Assembly: GCA_001683735.1 (NCBI GenBank)
Contig: LUGG01000003.1
Span: 744,001 to 808,000, forward strand
Direction of reading: 5' to 3'
DNA length: 64,000 nucleotides
Source of the DNA: Grifola frondosa
Lineage: Eukaryota > Basidiomycota > Agaricomycetes > Polyporales > Grifolaceae
In this document: positions 1 to 11,283 of the stretch, piece after piece
Layout: the number at the start of each line of letters is the position of its first letter
Numbering within the stretch: the stretch's first letter is position 1
The notes under the pieces: model-generated
Databases searched by the model: none
What the model was told of the DNA's origin: nothing
What the model saw: the letters and a program-made list of their open reading frames with translations, nothing else
Program-made: the position numbers and the translations under genes

Positions 1-183
1 TCTCGCAACCCATTTCACATCATCGGTACGCTCGCACGAGGATCCCTCATCCGAGTGTAATCTAACTCAGCAAGCAAGCTGACCCTGCGTGACGACCGCG
101 AGCCAGAAACAAACCCGCACAAGAGAGCATAGTAGTAAACATGGGAATATGCATACCGGTGATCCTGGGAAACGGGAGGTACT

Positions 184-1244
184 CTACCCAATTTCCTCAG
201 CCCAGCGCAAGACATCCTCGGATGTCACCGTCGCAGGGGACGCTTGCTTGATCTCGGGCTGTATGACAAGTTCAGCAATGCAACGTGAAAGAAACAACAG
301 AAAGCGTATCTCACCGCATTCATGGATGCAGAGCTCAACAGCTGAATGGCAGGACTGGGGGGAAGGCATGGTCAGTCCCTGGCACGTCAAGCGCATCTCC
401 GCCAACTTCGCCTCGAGGGCGTCGCATTTCCTGCACATGCCACATGAGTAACAACCAAACGGTAAGGGAGCCAGCGGGAAGACTCACGCGTGAATCGTCT
501 TCGTTTCCTCCTTCCGGAGCTCCAGCTGCCTCCGCATCAAGCTCCAGGTTCCCTCTAGCCTACATATACTCCGTGAGCCCGGCCACGCGCACACATGACT
601 CGGAGAATTATTACCTGCACGGGTCGCAGGTCATTCGCGGCAGCCATGACGTTCTGCGCGAGGACGGTGATCCACTCCACGTGGCGCTGCCACTCGGGCG
701 GGGCAGCGGACGCGGGTGTCGGGGGCGGGGCGAGGAGCGCGTTGAGGAGATGGGAGTACGTGACGAGGAGGGAGCGTAGGATCGCGCGCAGCGCGGGCCT
801 GCGGTCTGTGTCCCAAGTCTGAGCGACGTAATGCGACCCAGGAACGAGTGGGCTCACCTATGCTGGGGTCTGCGGGGTACAGCTGGTGGCCGCCGAGCTC
901 CGCAAGCGAGGGGATGGTCTCCTTGACCTGCGGGGTGGATCAGGAGAGGGCGGGTGCGCAGGGGAGACAGGTACGCACGAACCAGGTATCACCAAAGACG
1001 GAGTAGTGGCCCTCGTCGAGGATCCAGTCAACGCGCGGGGGCTCGAGTTGGGCGAGCGGCCACTCGGGCACATCGCTCTGGTCGGAGAGGACCTCGCGCT
1101 GGTTGACGGAGGCGAGGTCGGCGTCGGCGCCCTCGCGTGTGCGGAGAAGGCGGAGGAGGTCGAGGTTGTGGGAAGTGTAGTGCGTGTAGTGCGAGGGCGG
1201 GAGGGGAACGGGTTGCGGAGCTCGGCCTCCTCTTCTTCTTCCAT
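184..1244 (-). CDS. MED7: Mediator complex subunit 7 (Med7)
   Basis: Med7 sits in the middle module of Mediator, which bridges activators and RNA polymerase II in the nucleus. The first exon starts at the ATG at 1244 and reads an acidic stretch then NPFPS; the next frame continues PPSHYTHYTSHNLDLLRLL, then NQREVLSDQSDVPEWPL, EPPRVDWIL and YSVFGDTWF. Later exons give VKETIPSLAELGGHQLYP and an LLVTYSHLLNALL...LRPVQ helix. All are the family's conserved blocks in the right order. Introns of about 50 nt lie after GDTWF, after PADPSI and after LRPVQ. NPFPS and PPSHYT are in different frames; one extra C at the run 1199-1201 joins them. The C-terminal exon layout is tentative; the stop at 184 follows a plausible SEDVLRWAEEIG end. 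It is divergent from the BCL7-domain gene. Confidence 0.87.
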
Positions 1245-1453
1245 GTTGTGGTGTGGTGGTTGAGGTCGGTGTCGGTGTCGAGGTCGGGGTCGTTTATGTT
1301 CTCAACATAGAGTATGCGACCGTGCAAACAGCAGGCGGCATGAGCGTGAGTGCTGAGTGCAAGTTGGCGTAGGCGCGCGCGTAGCGTCATTCATTCTATT
1401 AAGCCACCACCACTTAGCACCACCTCCCGCGAACTTCACGCTCACACATCCCA
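1245..1453. promoter_or_regulatory. Bidirectional promoter between MED7 and the BCL7-domain gene
   Basis: Only 209 bp separate the two divergent start codons, so both core promoters and both 5' leaders must fit here. No clear TATA box is seen on either side. The placement of the two genes is read directly; shared regulation is an inference. Confidence 0.5.
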
Positions 1454-2107
1454 ATGTCGACCAGACGCAGAGTCGGTTTCAGCACATCTACCTCCGAGGC
1501 GTCGAGGCGTCAGCTCATGCAGCCCGTGCCCTGCTGGGAAAAAGTGTGGGCACTCCCAGACAACGCTGTGCCCGGCTCGACGCTCAAAGTATACAAGTGG
1601 GTCAAGACAGACAAGAAGCAGGTGCGCCTCCTCTCTCACCTCACCCTCTCCCTTCACCCACACATCTACATGCTGCAGCAATTTAGTGACGACGAGGGCG
1701 AGACGGACGAGCCTCTCGCGCCGCTGCCAGAGCCGGAGGATGTCGAGATCGTCGAAGGGGACGACGAGATGGACCAGGACGAGGCAGCGACCGCATCGCT
1801 CGCACCAGACACCGCGCCCGTCTCACGCGACGTCTCCGAGCCCATCCCTTCCAAAGAAGACACCGACGTCGAGTCGAAGCCCGTCTCGCCCAAGCCGCAC
1901 CCCCTCTCCATCTCCTTCCAGCCGCCCACGCCCACGCCCGACGACGACGCGCTCCTGCTCGACATGGCGGACATCGGCCCCGATGGCGAGCAGTTCGAGG
2001 CCGCGAGCGACTTGTCGCAGCTCCAGCCGACGGACGCGCTGCTCGGCGGGCCGCTCATGGACGAGGAGATGGAGGATTTGGACCCGTTCGCGATCCCTCC
2101 GGCGTAG
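1454..2107 (+). CDS. BCL7 N-terminal-domain protein, putative SWI/SNF-associated subunit
   Basis: Residues 28-50 read WEKVWALPD...STLKVYKWV, matching the BCL7 core (WEKKWV...TSLRIFKWVPV). In animals BCL7 proteins are accessory subunits of BAF-type SWI/SNF chromatin remodellers. After the motif the protein (about 198 aa) is acidic and disordered, rich in Asp, Glu, Ser and Pro, and ends MEDLDPFAIPPA. One intron at 1622-1678 (GTGCGC...CTGCAG, 57 nt) joins KKQ to QFSDDEGE. It is a multiple of three and has no stop, so a retained transcript would simply add 19 residues. The start ATG at 1454 is the first in frame. The domain call rests on one short motif; the remodeller role is inferred from animal homologues. 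Confidence 0.6.
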   Translation: MSTRRRVGFSTSTSEASRRQLMQPVPCWEKVWALPDNAVPGSTLKVYKWVKTDKKQVRLLSHLTLSLHPHIYMLQQFSDDEGETDEPLAPLPEPEDVEIVEGDDEMDQDEAATASLAPDTAPVSRDVSEPIPSKEDTDVESKPVSPKPHPLSISFQPPTPTPDDDALLLDMADIGPDGEQFEAASDLSQLQPTDALLGGPLMDEEMEDLDPFAIPPA

Positions 2108-2750
2108 CCAGGTTTGGTGTCTACCTGGATGCAGGACTGGACTTGCGGGGGCGGTGCGGGAAGGGCTCCCTGTTGTGTGCGCGACACCTATGCTGCTACT
2201 GATTCGATAGGAGTGTTGTTCGAAGGATCCGACGGACAGGGTGCACATCATCTACTTGGCAAAGCACGAATCTCAAGCTCGCACTGGGCTATCCCCGCTA
2301 CTATACGACTGTCACCTCGAGCAGAAGGTGATCGTGAGGGGGTGCTGGAGGTGCAGTGGACATCGGGCAGGCGCGAAAGGCACTTCGAGATGGATGTACT
2401 GATACATGCTCGGCATCATGCTCTGCTTTCACTTCTTCAAGCAAGGAATATCGTTTGGGATGCAATTTTTTGCGCGGATTGCCTTCGCACTTATTGCTGT
2501 TTTGATTTTCTGACCCACCTTGCGGGGCGCCCATCACAATCGTCTCAAAGATCCACATCCACAGCCGTCACAGTCCATGCAAGGTATATCGCGCAGGTGA
2601 TACATCACAAACAATACATACAACCCAAACGGCCTTCACTCAGCGGAACTCTCCGAGGCAGTTTACTAATACACAACAGTGTTTTACAACACCGAAGGCA
2701 GCACCGATCCAAAATCGGAACATGCGCAACCACCAAATGCTGGTGCATGC
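2108..2750. other. Intergenic region between convergent 3' ends
   Basis: This 643 bp stretch lies between the stop codons of the BCL7-domain gene (+) and the CoA-ligase gene (-). It should hold both 3' UTRs. Open frames here have no recognisable domain and no intron signals; no repeat or RNA gene was seen. Confidence 0.5.
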
Positions 2751-5735
2751 TCAGAGCTTGGACTTGATGGGCGTCGCGAGCGTCCCATTCGCGCGCATCT
2801 CCTTGGCGCGGTCGCGCAGGAAGCGGCGCAGGAGCTTCCCACTCGGGTTCTTCGGGATCGCCTCGATGAACTCGACGCCCGCGAGCCATTTGTAGCGCAC
2901 CTTCGCGTCGGAGACGTGCTGCACGCGCGCAATCAGCCTTGAGCATGTGAACGAGGGAGAGATACACACCTTGCTGACGGTAGCCCGGATCTTCGCCGCC
3001 TCTGCCGAGTTCCGATTCAGGCGCTCCTGCGCGCTCGCGCTGAGCACGACGAACGCGAGCGGGAGTTCGCCACTGTACTCGTCTGGGAGACCGACGACGC
3101 ATACATCTGACACGTCCGGATGGTCCAGGATGTGTCCCTCAAGCTCTGCAGGAGCCACTGCATAAAGCGATCATCAGTATGCGTTCATCAAATAACGACG
3201 ATATGCGCATTTCGTACCTTGGAATCCCCTGACCTTGATGAGTTCCTATTGAGGAAAGGGCTACGTGAGATCGCGAGTGTGTAATACAGCGGGATAACGA
3301 ACTTTGATCCGATCGACGACGAACAAGTCCTTCTGCTCATTGATCATGACTTCATCGCCGGTGACAACCCACCTGCACCTGCATCAGCGTCGCTCCATCA
3401 GCTCACATAAAAACATATACGCACCCGTCCTGGAACGTCTCCTTCGTCCTGCCGTAACGATTTCTGTTAGTACACAACATCACGTATATCGCTGTAAGGT
3501 AACGTACGCCTGCTCGTTGTCGAAATATCCGAGGGCCATCGCCGGGCCCTTCACGACGAGCTGGCCGGGCTCGTTGTACCCCGCGAGCGAGCCATCCTGC
3601 TTCACGACGCGCGCGACGATGCCCGGGAGGAGCGTGCCTGCGCTGCCCACCGTGCCGATCTTCGCGTTCATCTGCGGGAACGTCACCGTGGTGCACGTCT
3701 CGGTCATACCTACGCAGCACAATCGAGTTAGTACGTAGGCAAGGGCGACGGAGGAAGCGGCGGCGCTGACCGTAGCCTTGGCCGATGGCAGTGAGCGGGA
3801 GGACCTGCGAGAGCTGGTTGGTGAGCTCTGCACTGAGCGGTGCGGCGCCGCACATGACAAGCTTCACGGAGCTCAGGTCGTACTCCTTCACCGCGGGGTG
3901 CTACGCAGAGCTGAAGTCAGACACAGCACATAAAGTGAGGTAACGAATTGGCAGACATGCCTTGCACAGGAGAACCACCATCGGTGGAACGACGCTGTTG
4001 GACGAATCAGTCAGACACCGTAAAGCTAGTAAGTGCGGAGAGGGTGCGTACGCCAGGTGCGTGATGCGGTAGCGCTGGATGCTCTTGAGGATGTCGGTGA
4101 AGTTGAACTTTGGCACAACCACGAGCGAGAACTGGCATACACATAGCGAGCGTCAGTCTCGCCAGCGTAATATTTTCCAGCATCGCCCGCTACGTACCCC
4201 GCAGAAGAGATGGAAGTGCAGCACGACGACCAGGCCATAGATATCTTGATGATCCGACTCGTCAATATCAGCGGTGTATTTTGCGAGAGACGTCATTACG
4301 GTAGAACGGCAGGACTCCCAGTGCGACGTGACCGGGTGGTACTTCCGCCGCTCGGGAGGCAGGGTATCGTCACCTGGCTTGGTGTAGTGTGCCATTTGAA
4401 TGACATTCGCGATCAAGCTGTAATGCGCAATCGCAACAGCCTTAAAGGATTGAGTTGAGTATACATAAAAACCGATCATATGCTTACCTTGGGTTTGCCC
4501 GTGGTCCCACTAGAGAAGCTGAAGAACGCCAACTTTGTCTTACCCTCACCAGGACTGAGCCGGCGTTCGACGAAGGTCGGCGCCTGAGACAAGCCCTCGG
4601 CGACAAGGGTGTGGACTGTGATCTGGGACGCACCCTGAACAGGGTCAAAGAGCACAAGCCGATCCGGAGGGATGCCCGCAGAGCGCGCGGCCTCGAGAGC
4701 GATGCTCAAGTTGGTCGGGTGGACGATCATCACGCGCGTGTTCGTGGTGACGAGCTGGTGCTCGAGCTCCTCGGCCGTGTATGCGGGGTTTGCGCCACTA
4801 AGTTCGGGGGGAATCAGCGCATACAACGGGCAGATGAGATACCAAACCTACGTGACGATAGCGCCCAATCTGTGAGTAGCCCTGTTGAGAAAAATTAGAA
4901 CGCAATTTACGGTGTAGTGATTGCCATTTATTTTCAGATCGATAGAATGCGCCCGATAGCTGGAAGCATCATCGTTACAGGAAGTGGTTCCTTCGTCGTT
5001 AGCTGAACCTGATGAGGTTCCGTCATCGACAACGCGAGTATAAACTATAACAAGGCTTGCATAGCTGATTGATGACTGCAGAACAGCAGTGCTGTATCAA
5101 TTAGGTTTGGGACACAATCAAACCGAGTAGGTATCAGATTGATGGTCTTGACCGTCATTGAGCATCATAGATGGCCGAAGCTACTGAGTCGTGCATGCTA
5201 TCGATCTGAGAATAACTGCTGCAGACGGTCGAAACGACATACCAGATTGCAACGGGATAGTCTGTCGACAGCTGGTCAGAAGAAAGCCAGGACATCAAAT
5301 CATGACATACATACCGACGTGATTAGGTCCAAATATGCAGACTGGCAATATTTCAGTTGATACAGCTAGCTATCAAATCATTCAGAACTCCGTACCGACG
5401 CATTTTCGCCTGCACAAATGTCTTCATCAACACAGGAGTCATATCGCATAACAGGGGCACATACCAATCTTCCACCGCGCACTGAGTGCATTGGCAAGGC
5501 CAAACGTCCGCGCACGAAGCTAGGTTGTGCGAGTGAGTTGCGAGCTAACGCTCAACGCTGTGAATCGCACCTCATCGGATCCAATTCTCCTGCCAGTGTG
5601 GTCCTCGATGAGCCATGCATGGGGCTCCTTCACAACTGGCCTAGAGGGGTGATGGGAGTCGAGTATGAACTGAGGTACCGTCAAGTCATCCGGGATGAAT
5701 GGAAGGGGGCCACCGTCGCCGTGAATCTCAGCCAT
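2751..5735 (-). CDS. 4-coumarate-CoA-ligase-like acyl-CoA synthetase, peroxisomal (PTS1)
   Basis: An ANL-superfamily adenylating enzyme that activates a carboxylic acid as an acyl-AMP and then forms the CoA thioester. The start at 5735 reads MAEIHGDGGPLPFIPDDL. The AMP-binding signature FFSFSSGTTGKPK, then HIYGLVVVLHFHLFCG, VVVPKFNF, MCGAAPLSAEL, GQGYG-MTET, a VTGD motif, DRIK, and the C-terminal hinge and Lys region KNPSGKLLRR are all present. The last three residues are SKL, a type 1 peroxisomal targeting signal. About ten introns are needed; one (about 4890-5235) is near 345 nt, much longer than the rest. HHxG-like exons join as HVDYPVAIW and THRLGAIVTGANPAYT. The frame breaks by one base at the GGG run 4334-4336, between RRKYHP and GHVALGVLPFY. 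The substrate (phenylpropanoid or fatty acid) cannot be told. Confidence 0.85.
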
Positions 5736-6697
5736 TTCGCTCAGTTTTTTACTCGACAGACCCGAAGATGCAGGGAGATCAGCGCAGCTGGGGAAGGGCG
5801 TTAGCACGAGTGTGAGAACAGGCCAACATGCGGGGATTTTATATTTCACGCTTCGGATCTGCACAAGTTTCCATAAAGAAATTATCACAAGTCGGAACCA
5901 ATTACATTCTCATGCTTCACGTGACCTACCCCACTATACGCAAAGCGCCCGCAGGCGTTTCGCAAGGGCATCGGAAATCCAAACAATAACCCGTCCGAGA
6001 CGGGCTTCTGCAGAGATATCGCGGCCTATCTCCATCGTGAGGTAACAAGAATGCCATCCGTAATGTCAAAGTCAATAACGGTGGGTATGCGAGCTCGATA
6101 CAGCTGGTAACCTGCTCTCCTCGATTTAAGTTTCGACGCCACAGTCGCGACTCCGCGGAGTCCGTCCCCGCAATTACTCCAGAATTCTGCGAATAAATCT
6201 AGATTGTGCAATCCAAAGTCGGCGACGTCGGCGCGATGCCGGACGGTTTCCCCACATGTGCCGTACCCGCGACACGGCGCGGCTTTCGAGTCGCCGGCGT
6301 CTCTACCGGCGCCGGTCCACGAATTCAGCAGACTTCGACTGTGGCTGTGGCTGGCAGGTCACTTGTGCGATGTCTGCTTCTTGAAAAATGCTTTCTTCGA
6401 GCAACACGGTATTCTGACTGGAGTTCGCCTTGACAGCGAAACTTGACACATACACCTCGATTGCAAGCCGATAAATTCCTCCGCGGACCACGCCAAATTA
6501 ATATTACAGCATCTCCGTCTACTTTGGACAGAAGCGCATGACTCGTTGATAGTAAAGGCAGAAAGCTCTCCATAGGGAGTCAGCCAATATCGTTCAACAG
6601 CAAAGCGTGCGACTATATGGCCAACATCAACCCGAGAGCGTCTTACCGCCGCTATTGACGACATCTTTGCAGCGTCTCAGGCTAAGCCTAATATGCA
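5736..6697. other. Intergenic region, upstream of the CoA-ligase gene
   Basis: About 960 bp between the 5' end of the CoA-ligase gene and the 3' end of ALDH7 (both on the minus strand). It should contain the CoA-ligase promoter and the ALDH7 3' UTR. No gene, repeat or RNA was recognised. Confidence 0.45.
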
Positions 6698-8940
6698 TCA
6701 CGCCGTGGGCGAGAACTGGACACCCTGTGCGAGGGGGGCTTCATCGGAAAAGTTCACCGTGCACGCACTCCATCGCACGTATTGCTTCCATGCATCGCCT
6801 CCAGACTCACGGCCCCTGATAAAAATTAGCACGGCGTCATTCGAAGCGGCGAAAATGGAAATACTCACCATCCAGTGCTCTGCAACGCGTCCATTAACCT
6901 GTTAGCCGCTCGAAGAATCTACAAACACAAGAACTAGGGACCGACCTTGTTTCCGCCAAACGCAGCGCCGATTTCTGCACCGCTCGTGCCGACATTGACC
7001 TGACGTAAGTACGTTCAGCAAGTTCGCCGAGCAAGCATTGACTGAGAAGCGCACATTTACGATCCCAGTGTCGGATCCAGCCGGACCAATCCATTTGCCT
7101 ACGTTCCTCAGATCGCGCGTCCACAGGCTGCTGCTCAGTCCCTACGAAAAATATAAGCGGCGCTCCGTAAGACGCGCCCAGGACACGCACCTGGGGCACG
7201 CCGTTATTCCATTCGATCGCCTCCTCCAACTCGTCAAACACCCCCACGGTCAAAATCGGGGCGAACGTCTCCGTGTTCCATACTTTGTCGCTCACATCGA
7301 CGCGCTCGGGGATCGCGATCGTCGGCATCACGAAGTGCCCATTTTTTAGTGGGTCCTTCAGGCTGGTGTATGATGCGCCCCCCGTGAGGATCTCCGCGCC
7401 TGTCTTGAGCAGGTGGTCCACGGCGTTGCTGTAGATCTCGACGGCGTTGCGGTTGTGCAGGGGCCCGAGGAGCGTGGCGCTATCGAGCGGGTCGCCCGGG
7501 TGGACAGACGCGTACAGCGTCTCGAGGCGCGACAGGAACTTCTGCACGATCGAGCTGTGGAGGTACAGCCGCCGCGTCGAGGTGCAGCGCTGGCCCGCGG
7601 TGCCGACAGCGCCGAAGAATACCGCAGGCACGGCCAGAGACAAATCGGCATCCGGCATGACAACCGCAGCTAGGCAACATCAGCGAGGTGAGTCCGGATA
7701 TGAGAGGAAACGCGAAACCCACCGTTGTTCCCGCCCAGTTCAAGTAGCACTTTGCCGAAACGTGACTGCACCACTTGGCCGACGCGACGGCCGACGGTCT
7801 CGCTGCCCGTAAATGATACTGCGACACCAGGTATTTAGCGTCTCAGGTATGTGGAGGTACGCTATGCCAGCATATGTTTACCCATGTCAACGTCTTCGCT
7901 CTCCACGATGCTCGCGCCGACATCCTTGCCACCGGTGACGAGGCCTGCAACGGCGCCGGGGATGCCATTCTTCTCGAGGACACTCGAGACAATTTTTGTC
8001 ACGGCGATAGAGCAGAGAGGCGTACTGGGCGAAGGCTTCCACAGCGTCGCGTTTCCTGCGGCGAGTGAGAGCGCGAGATTCCTGCCAAGTCGGTGTTGTC
8101 AGTGTTTGAACGATTCCCGGCAGAGGGGAAGGTGCCGCACCATCCGTATACGGCCACTGGGAAATTAAAGGCAGAAAGAACCGCTACTACTCCGAGTGGA
8201 TTCGGCACTGTAAACGAATCCCAGCAATCGATATCTAGCGTGAGCGGATTTAGCACGCAGACAACTTGCCTTCGAGAATCGTATGTCCCGGTCGTTCCGA
8301 CGCGACGACCCTGCCATTCATCATGCGTGATAAACCAACAGCATAGTCGGCCTCGACAGGAGGTCAGTGGCCTCCATGTAAGCACTGTAGCAGGACCTAC
8401 GATGTCCACAAACTCTTGCACTTCGCCAACGCCTTCTGTCCTGATCTTGCCCATCTCGAGAGAAATGAGAGCGCCCAGTTCTTCACGCTGAATGTAGATG
8501 GTCATCGACCGCCTACGGTATAAGCGAACTCAACTGGCAGGCGCACCTTGGCAGCCAAAGCTTCCCTGATTTGTCTCAGGATTTCGCCCCGTCTCGGAGC
8601 AGGGACACTCCTGAAGAACATATACGCCTCTCTGGACCTGTCCAGGGCTCTCTGCAGTTCCTGCGGAGTAGCCTACCGTAAGGCGGTCAGCCACCAACTC
8701 GTCGACGCAACACAATGCGACGTGATTAGGAGACACTCACAGATCGGACATGCGCCAGCACCTCCCCAGTCGCCGGACACACGCTTTCGAATATGTCGCC
8801 GCTGCCGCACCACTCGCCGTCATACACGCCATGCAATTCACTCGCGGTCGGGATGTCGAGCGCGGAGAGCACTGTGGAGGCCCGGTTGGAGAGAAATCGC
8901 GTCAAGGGACGCGTCCCGCCAATACCTTCCTCGATATCAT
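6698..8940 (-). CDS. ALDH7-type aldehyde dehydrogenase (alpha-aminoadipic semialdehyde dehydrogenase-like)
   Basis: NAD-dependent aldehyde dehydrogenase of the antiquitin (ALDH7) group. In other organisms this group oxidises alpha-aminoadipic semialdehyde and other aldehydes. Visible blocks are VYDGEW...[78 protein letters not shown] (general-base Glu), [13 protein letters not shown] (catalytic Cys), NTETFAPIL and the C-terminal [14 protein letters not shown]...PLAQGVQF. The ATG at 8940 begins [12 protein letters not shown], a basic, mitochondrial-presequence-like start, but a stop follows; one extra base at the GGG run 8906-8908 joins it to [19 protein letters not shown]. One intron uses a GC donor (GAAG then GCAAGT) near 8262-8270. 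About seven further introns have GT-AG ends. Confidence 0.9.
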
Positions 8941-9565
8941 AGCAGATGGTGGTCGTGAGCAGAGTCTGTCGTCTGTTATCTGGTGTCGGACGCCGAGGTC
9001 AACGACCTGGCCTCCTGATCACAAGATCCGGATATCTTACGCGTGGCGTATCAGCGCGTAACGCTACGCGTACTCGAATCGAAGAGCTGGTATTTGCAGA
9101 TTCCAGATAACTCGCGCACCATTTTTTCCTTTCCTACGAAGTTCTCGTTACGCTATATGTATGCGTCCATGGAAAGTTGCTTGGCTATATGTGGTGTGTT
9201 CCGGTGTGATGCCGGCAGAATAGCAGCATACCATTAAACGAAACCTCTCATATTCCTTGCTGAATGTACGGCTACATCTCCTATGTACACTGATTGCAGT
9301 CAGTATACAACTTAATAATTGGGATAGAAATATATTTGATGCATACCTCTAGTGCCAATCTCAGAACTTGGATTTGGTTCGCCACCACGTACAATTAACG
9401 GAGCAGCGAATTGGCGAAAATTTTGGGCAGCACCCTCAGCATTAATAACATACTACGACAATCTAGAGCTTGGAGTGAGAGAGTTACACAAAAGTGCCCA
9501 GAGACGTTCGAGTTTTGCATCAAGAGTCGACAGAGTCTCATACAGTTAAAAACCAGAACTATAGA
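8941..9565. other. Intergenic region, upstream of ALDH7
   Basis: This 625 bp region holds the ALDH7 promoter and the 3' end of JIP5. AT content rises near 9240-9350. No gene or repeat was recognised. Confidence 0.45.
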
Positions 9566-11119
9566 TCAGCAAAGAAACGCAGGCTCAGCATCCACCTCAT
9601 TCCGGCCTTTCTTTTTCGATGCAGTGTGTAGGGGATCCTTCTCCTTCCGCCTCCGCTTCCTTGGCTCTGCAATAACTTCTTCCTCCTCACTGGAACCCTC
9701 TTTTTCTTCCGCGTCAACTTCTTCCTGCGCTCCCGGTTCCTCTTTCTCCGGCTCTTCTCCATTACCACTGGTCCCCACCGCTTCCTCGCCATCCCCCTCC
9801 TCGTCGCTGTCATTTCCCTCTTCGTTCTCATCCTCATCCTCGTCCTCGAATACTTCCTTTAGATCCGTAAGCTTCAGGATCTCCTCATGACCCGCACTCC
9901 CCACCCACCGTCCTTGTCCGCCCATATCAACCGCGATACGCTCGATGGGAAACTCGCCATGGTCGGCAACCACACCCAGAAGTTTCGTGGGCAACAACTG
10001 GACGGCTCGCAAGAGGCCGTCAGAAGAGCCGGTGAGGATCGTAGACTGCGAATTAGGATAATGCGAAGGCAAGGCGCAGAGCGCGTCGATGGACTGCGGA
10101 TGCCTGTCAACTCGTGTCAGACACAGAATGGTCGAATCTCGAGGAGCCATCATTCGCTTACCCCGGTATGCGGTCAACACAGTCCCCCCAGCCATTTCTT
10201 CGGTTGAATACCGACAGCATACCAATTTGAGTTCCAACAACTATTTTCTGCCCTCTAGAAATTTCGAAAATGAGCCTGTCTGTGAATATTCGGTTGACTG
10301 GATAGTTACCCTTTGATAGGAACTATTGAGAGCAACTCGTCTTCTTGATCTTCTGACTGAGCAAGTGGCGCCTTGGATTTCGACCTCACGTCAATGACGG
10401 AGAGTGTGCCGTCCCCGCTGAAAATATGACAGACATACTCTGAGTATAAAATACGCAAGGCGGTAGTGATATTTTTGAAGTTCACCTCGTTGCGACCAAT
10501 TGCTTCTTGTCGTCCAACCACATAAAGTCCGAGATAAAATCAAAGTGGTGGGTATAGGCTCGGATTGCATCTGGTTTACGGGGTCCCATAGCTAGAAATC
10601 CAAGGTTCATCTCTACACAACAAGCATAATATAATACTAGGCTTACTTTGATTACGCCGTCATCGTCTCCGGTAGTCAATAAGTGCGGCAGCAGACGCTT
10701 CATGCGGTTGATGGGTGCGCTTACTGCCCAGATCAGCAATCCTGCATAGGCGCATAGAAGTAAGTCAGACTTACTCGTGGGCATTCTGACGAACATCCAC
10801 GACCTCCCCAGTGGAAATGTCGATCGTACTGGCGTAAAATAAGTCATGCTCGTCATCACAACCTACATTAGACAAAACGGAGGACATACTGTAATGATTT
10901 TGCTTTTCCAGCAGTCCAAAGCTGAGCTCCATCCTCGCTGAGTGCTAACGCTCGACATGACCGTTTGGACGGGCGGACAGAGAACTTCGCCTCGTGGTTC
11001 CCTTGCTCGTCATAACCGAAAGCTTTGATCTCGCCAGTAAGTAGTGCGGCGAAGACGAGAGGTCGATTTGGGTGGAATGCTAGGTCAAATATTTGAGCTC
11101 CAACAGGGATGTCGGGCAT
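9566..11119 (-). CDS. JIP5: WD-repeat protein JIP5/WDR55, ribosome biogenesis factor
   Basis: JIP5/WDR55 is a nucleolar WD40 protein needed for large ribosomal subunit maturation. The start MPDIPVGAQIFDLAFHPNRPLVF and the LLTGEIKAFGYDEQGN block are the family's N-terminus. Further exons give STGEVVDVRQNAHE, APINRMKRLLPHLLTTGDDDGVIK, ITDFMW-like FDFISDFMWLDDKKQLVAT, SGDGTLSVIDVRSK, the ILTGSSDGLLRAVQLLPTKLLGVVADHG repeat, and a long acidic linker followed by a Lys/Arg tail. Five or six short introns are needed. The reading frame used here ends EPAFLC at 9566; shifting one base in the TTT run gives EPAFFADL ending at 9559, which looks more like a natural end. It is divergent from IRE1. Confidence 0.9.
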
Positions 11120-11283
11120 CTCGACTCGTGGTCGAAGAAAGTATTGGTATTAATTTGGACATGTATAAATGAAAATGTGTTATGAAACTGAAATTACTAC
11201 ATTGTTTCACTATATTCTCACACTGCTACATGTTCCCCCCTCGCCGCCAGGTTGTATTAAGTTTCTCGAATGGATGATAATCC
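11120..11283. promoter_or_regulatory. Bidirectional promoter between JIP5 and IRE1
   Basis: Just 164 bp separate the divergent start codons of JIP5 (-) and IRE1 (+). A TATAAA-like element (tgtataaatg, about 11162-11170) is present. No unfolded-protein-response element was recognised by eye. Confidence 0.5.

Noticed and set aside
1..183. Small open frames on both strands at the left edge
   Set aside because: They overlap or flank the MED7 3' end, are short and show no domain or splice logic.
5000..5030. CTGATGAGG followed by a short possible stem, like a hammerhead ribozyme core
   Set aside because: No matching GAAA segment and no closing stems I and III; it lies on the strand opposite to the CoA ligase transcript.
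5060..5200. ATGATGC and CTGA words in the long CoA ligase intron, as in a C/D snoRNA
   Set aside because: Box spacing is too short and there is no terminal stem; chance matches are expected.
2751..8940. CoA ligase plus ALDH7 as a small metabolic gene cluster
   Set aside because: Both are common housekeeping-type enzymes, with no transporter, regulator or backbone enzyme nearby; neighbours are general cell genes.
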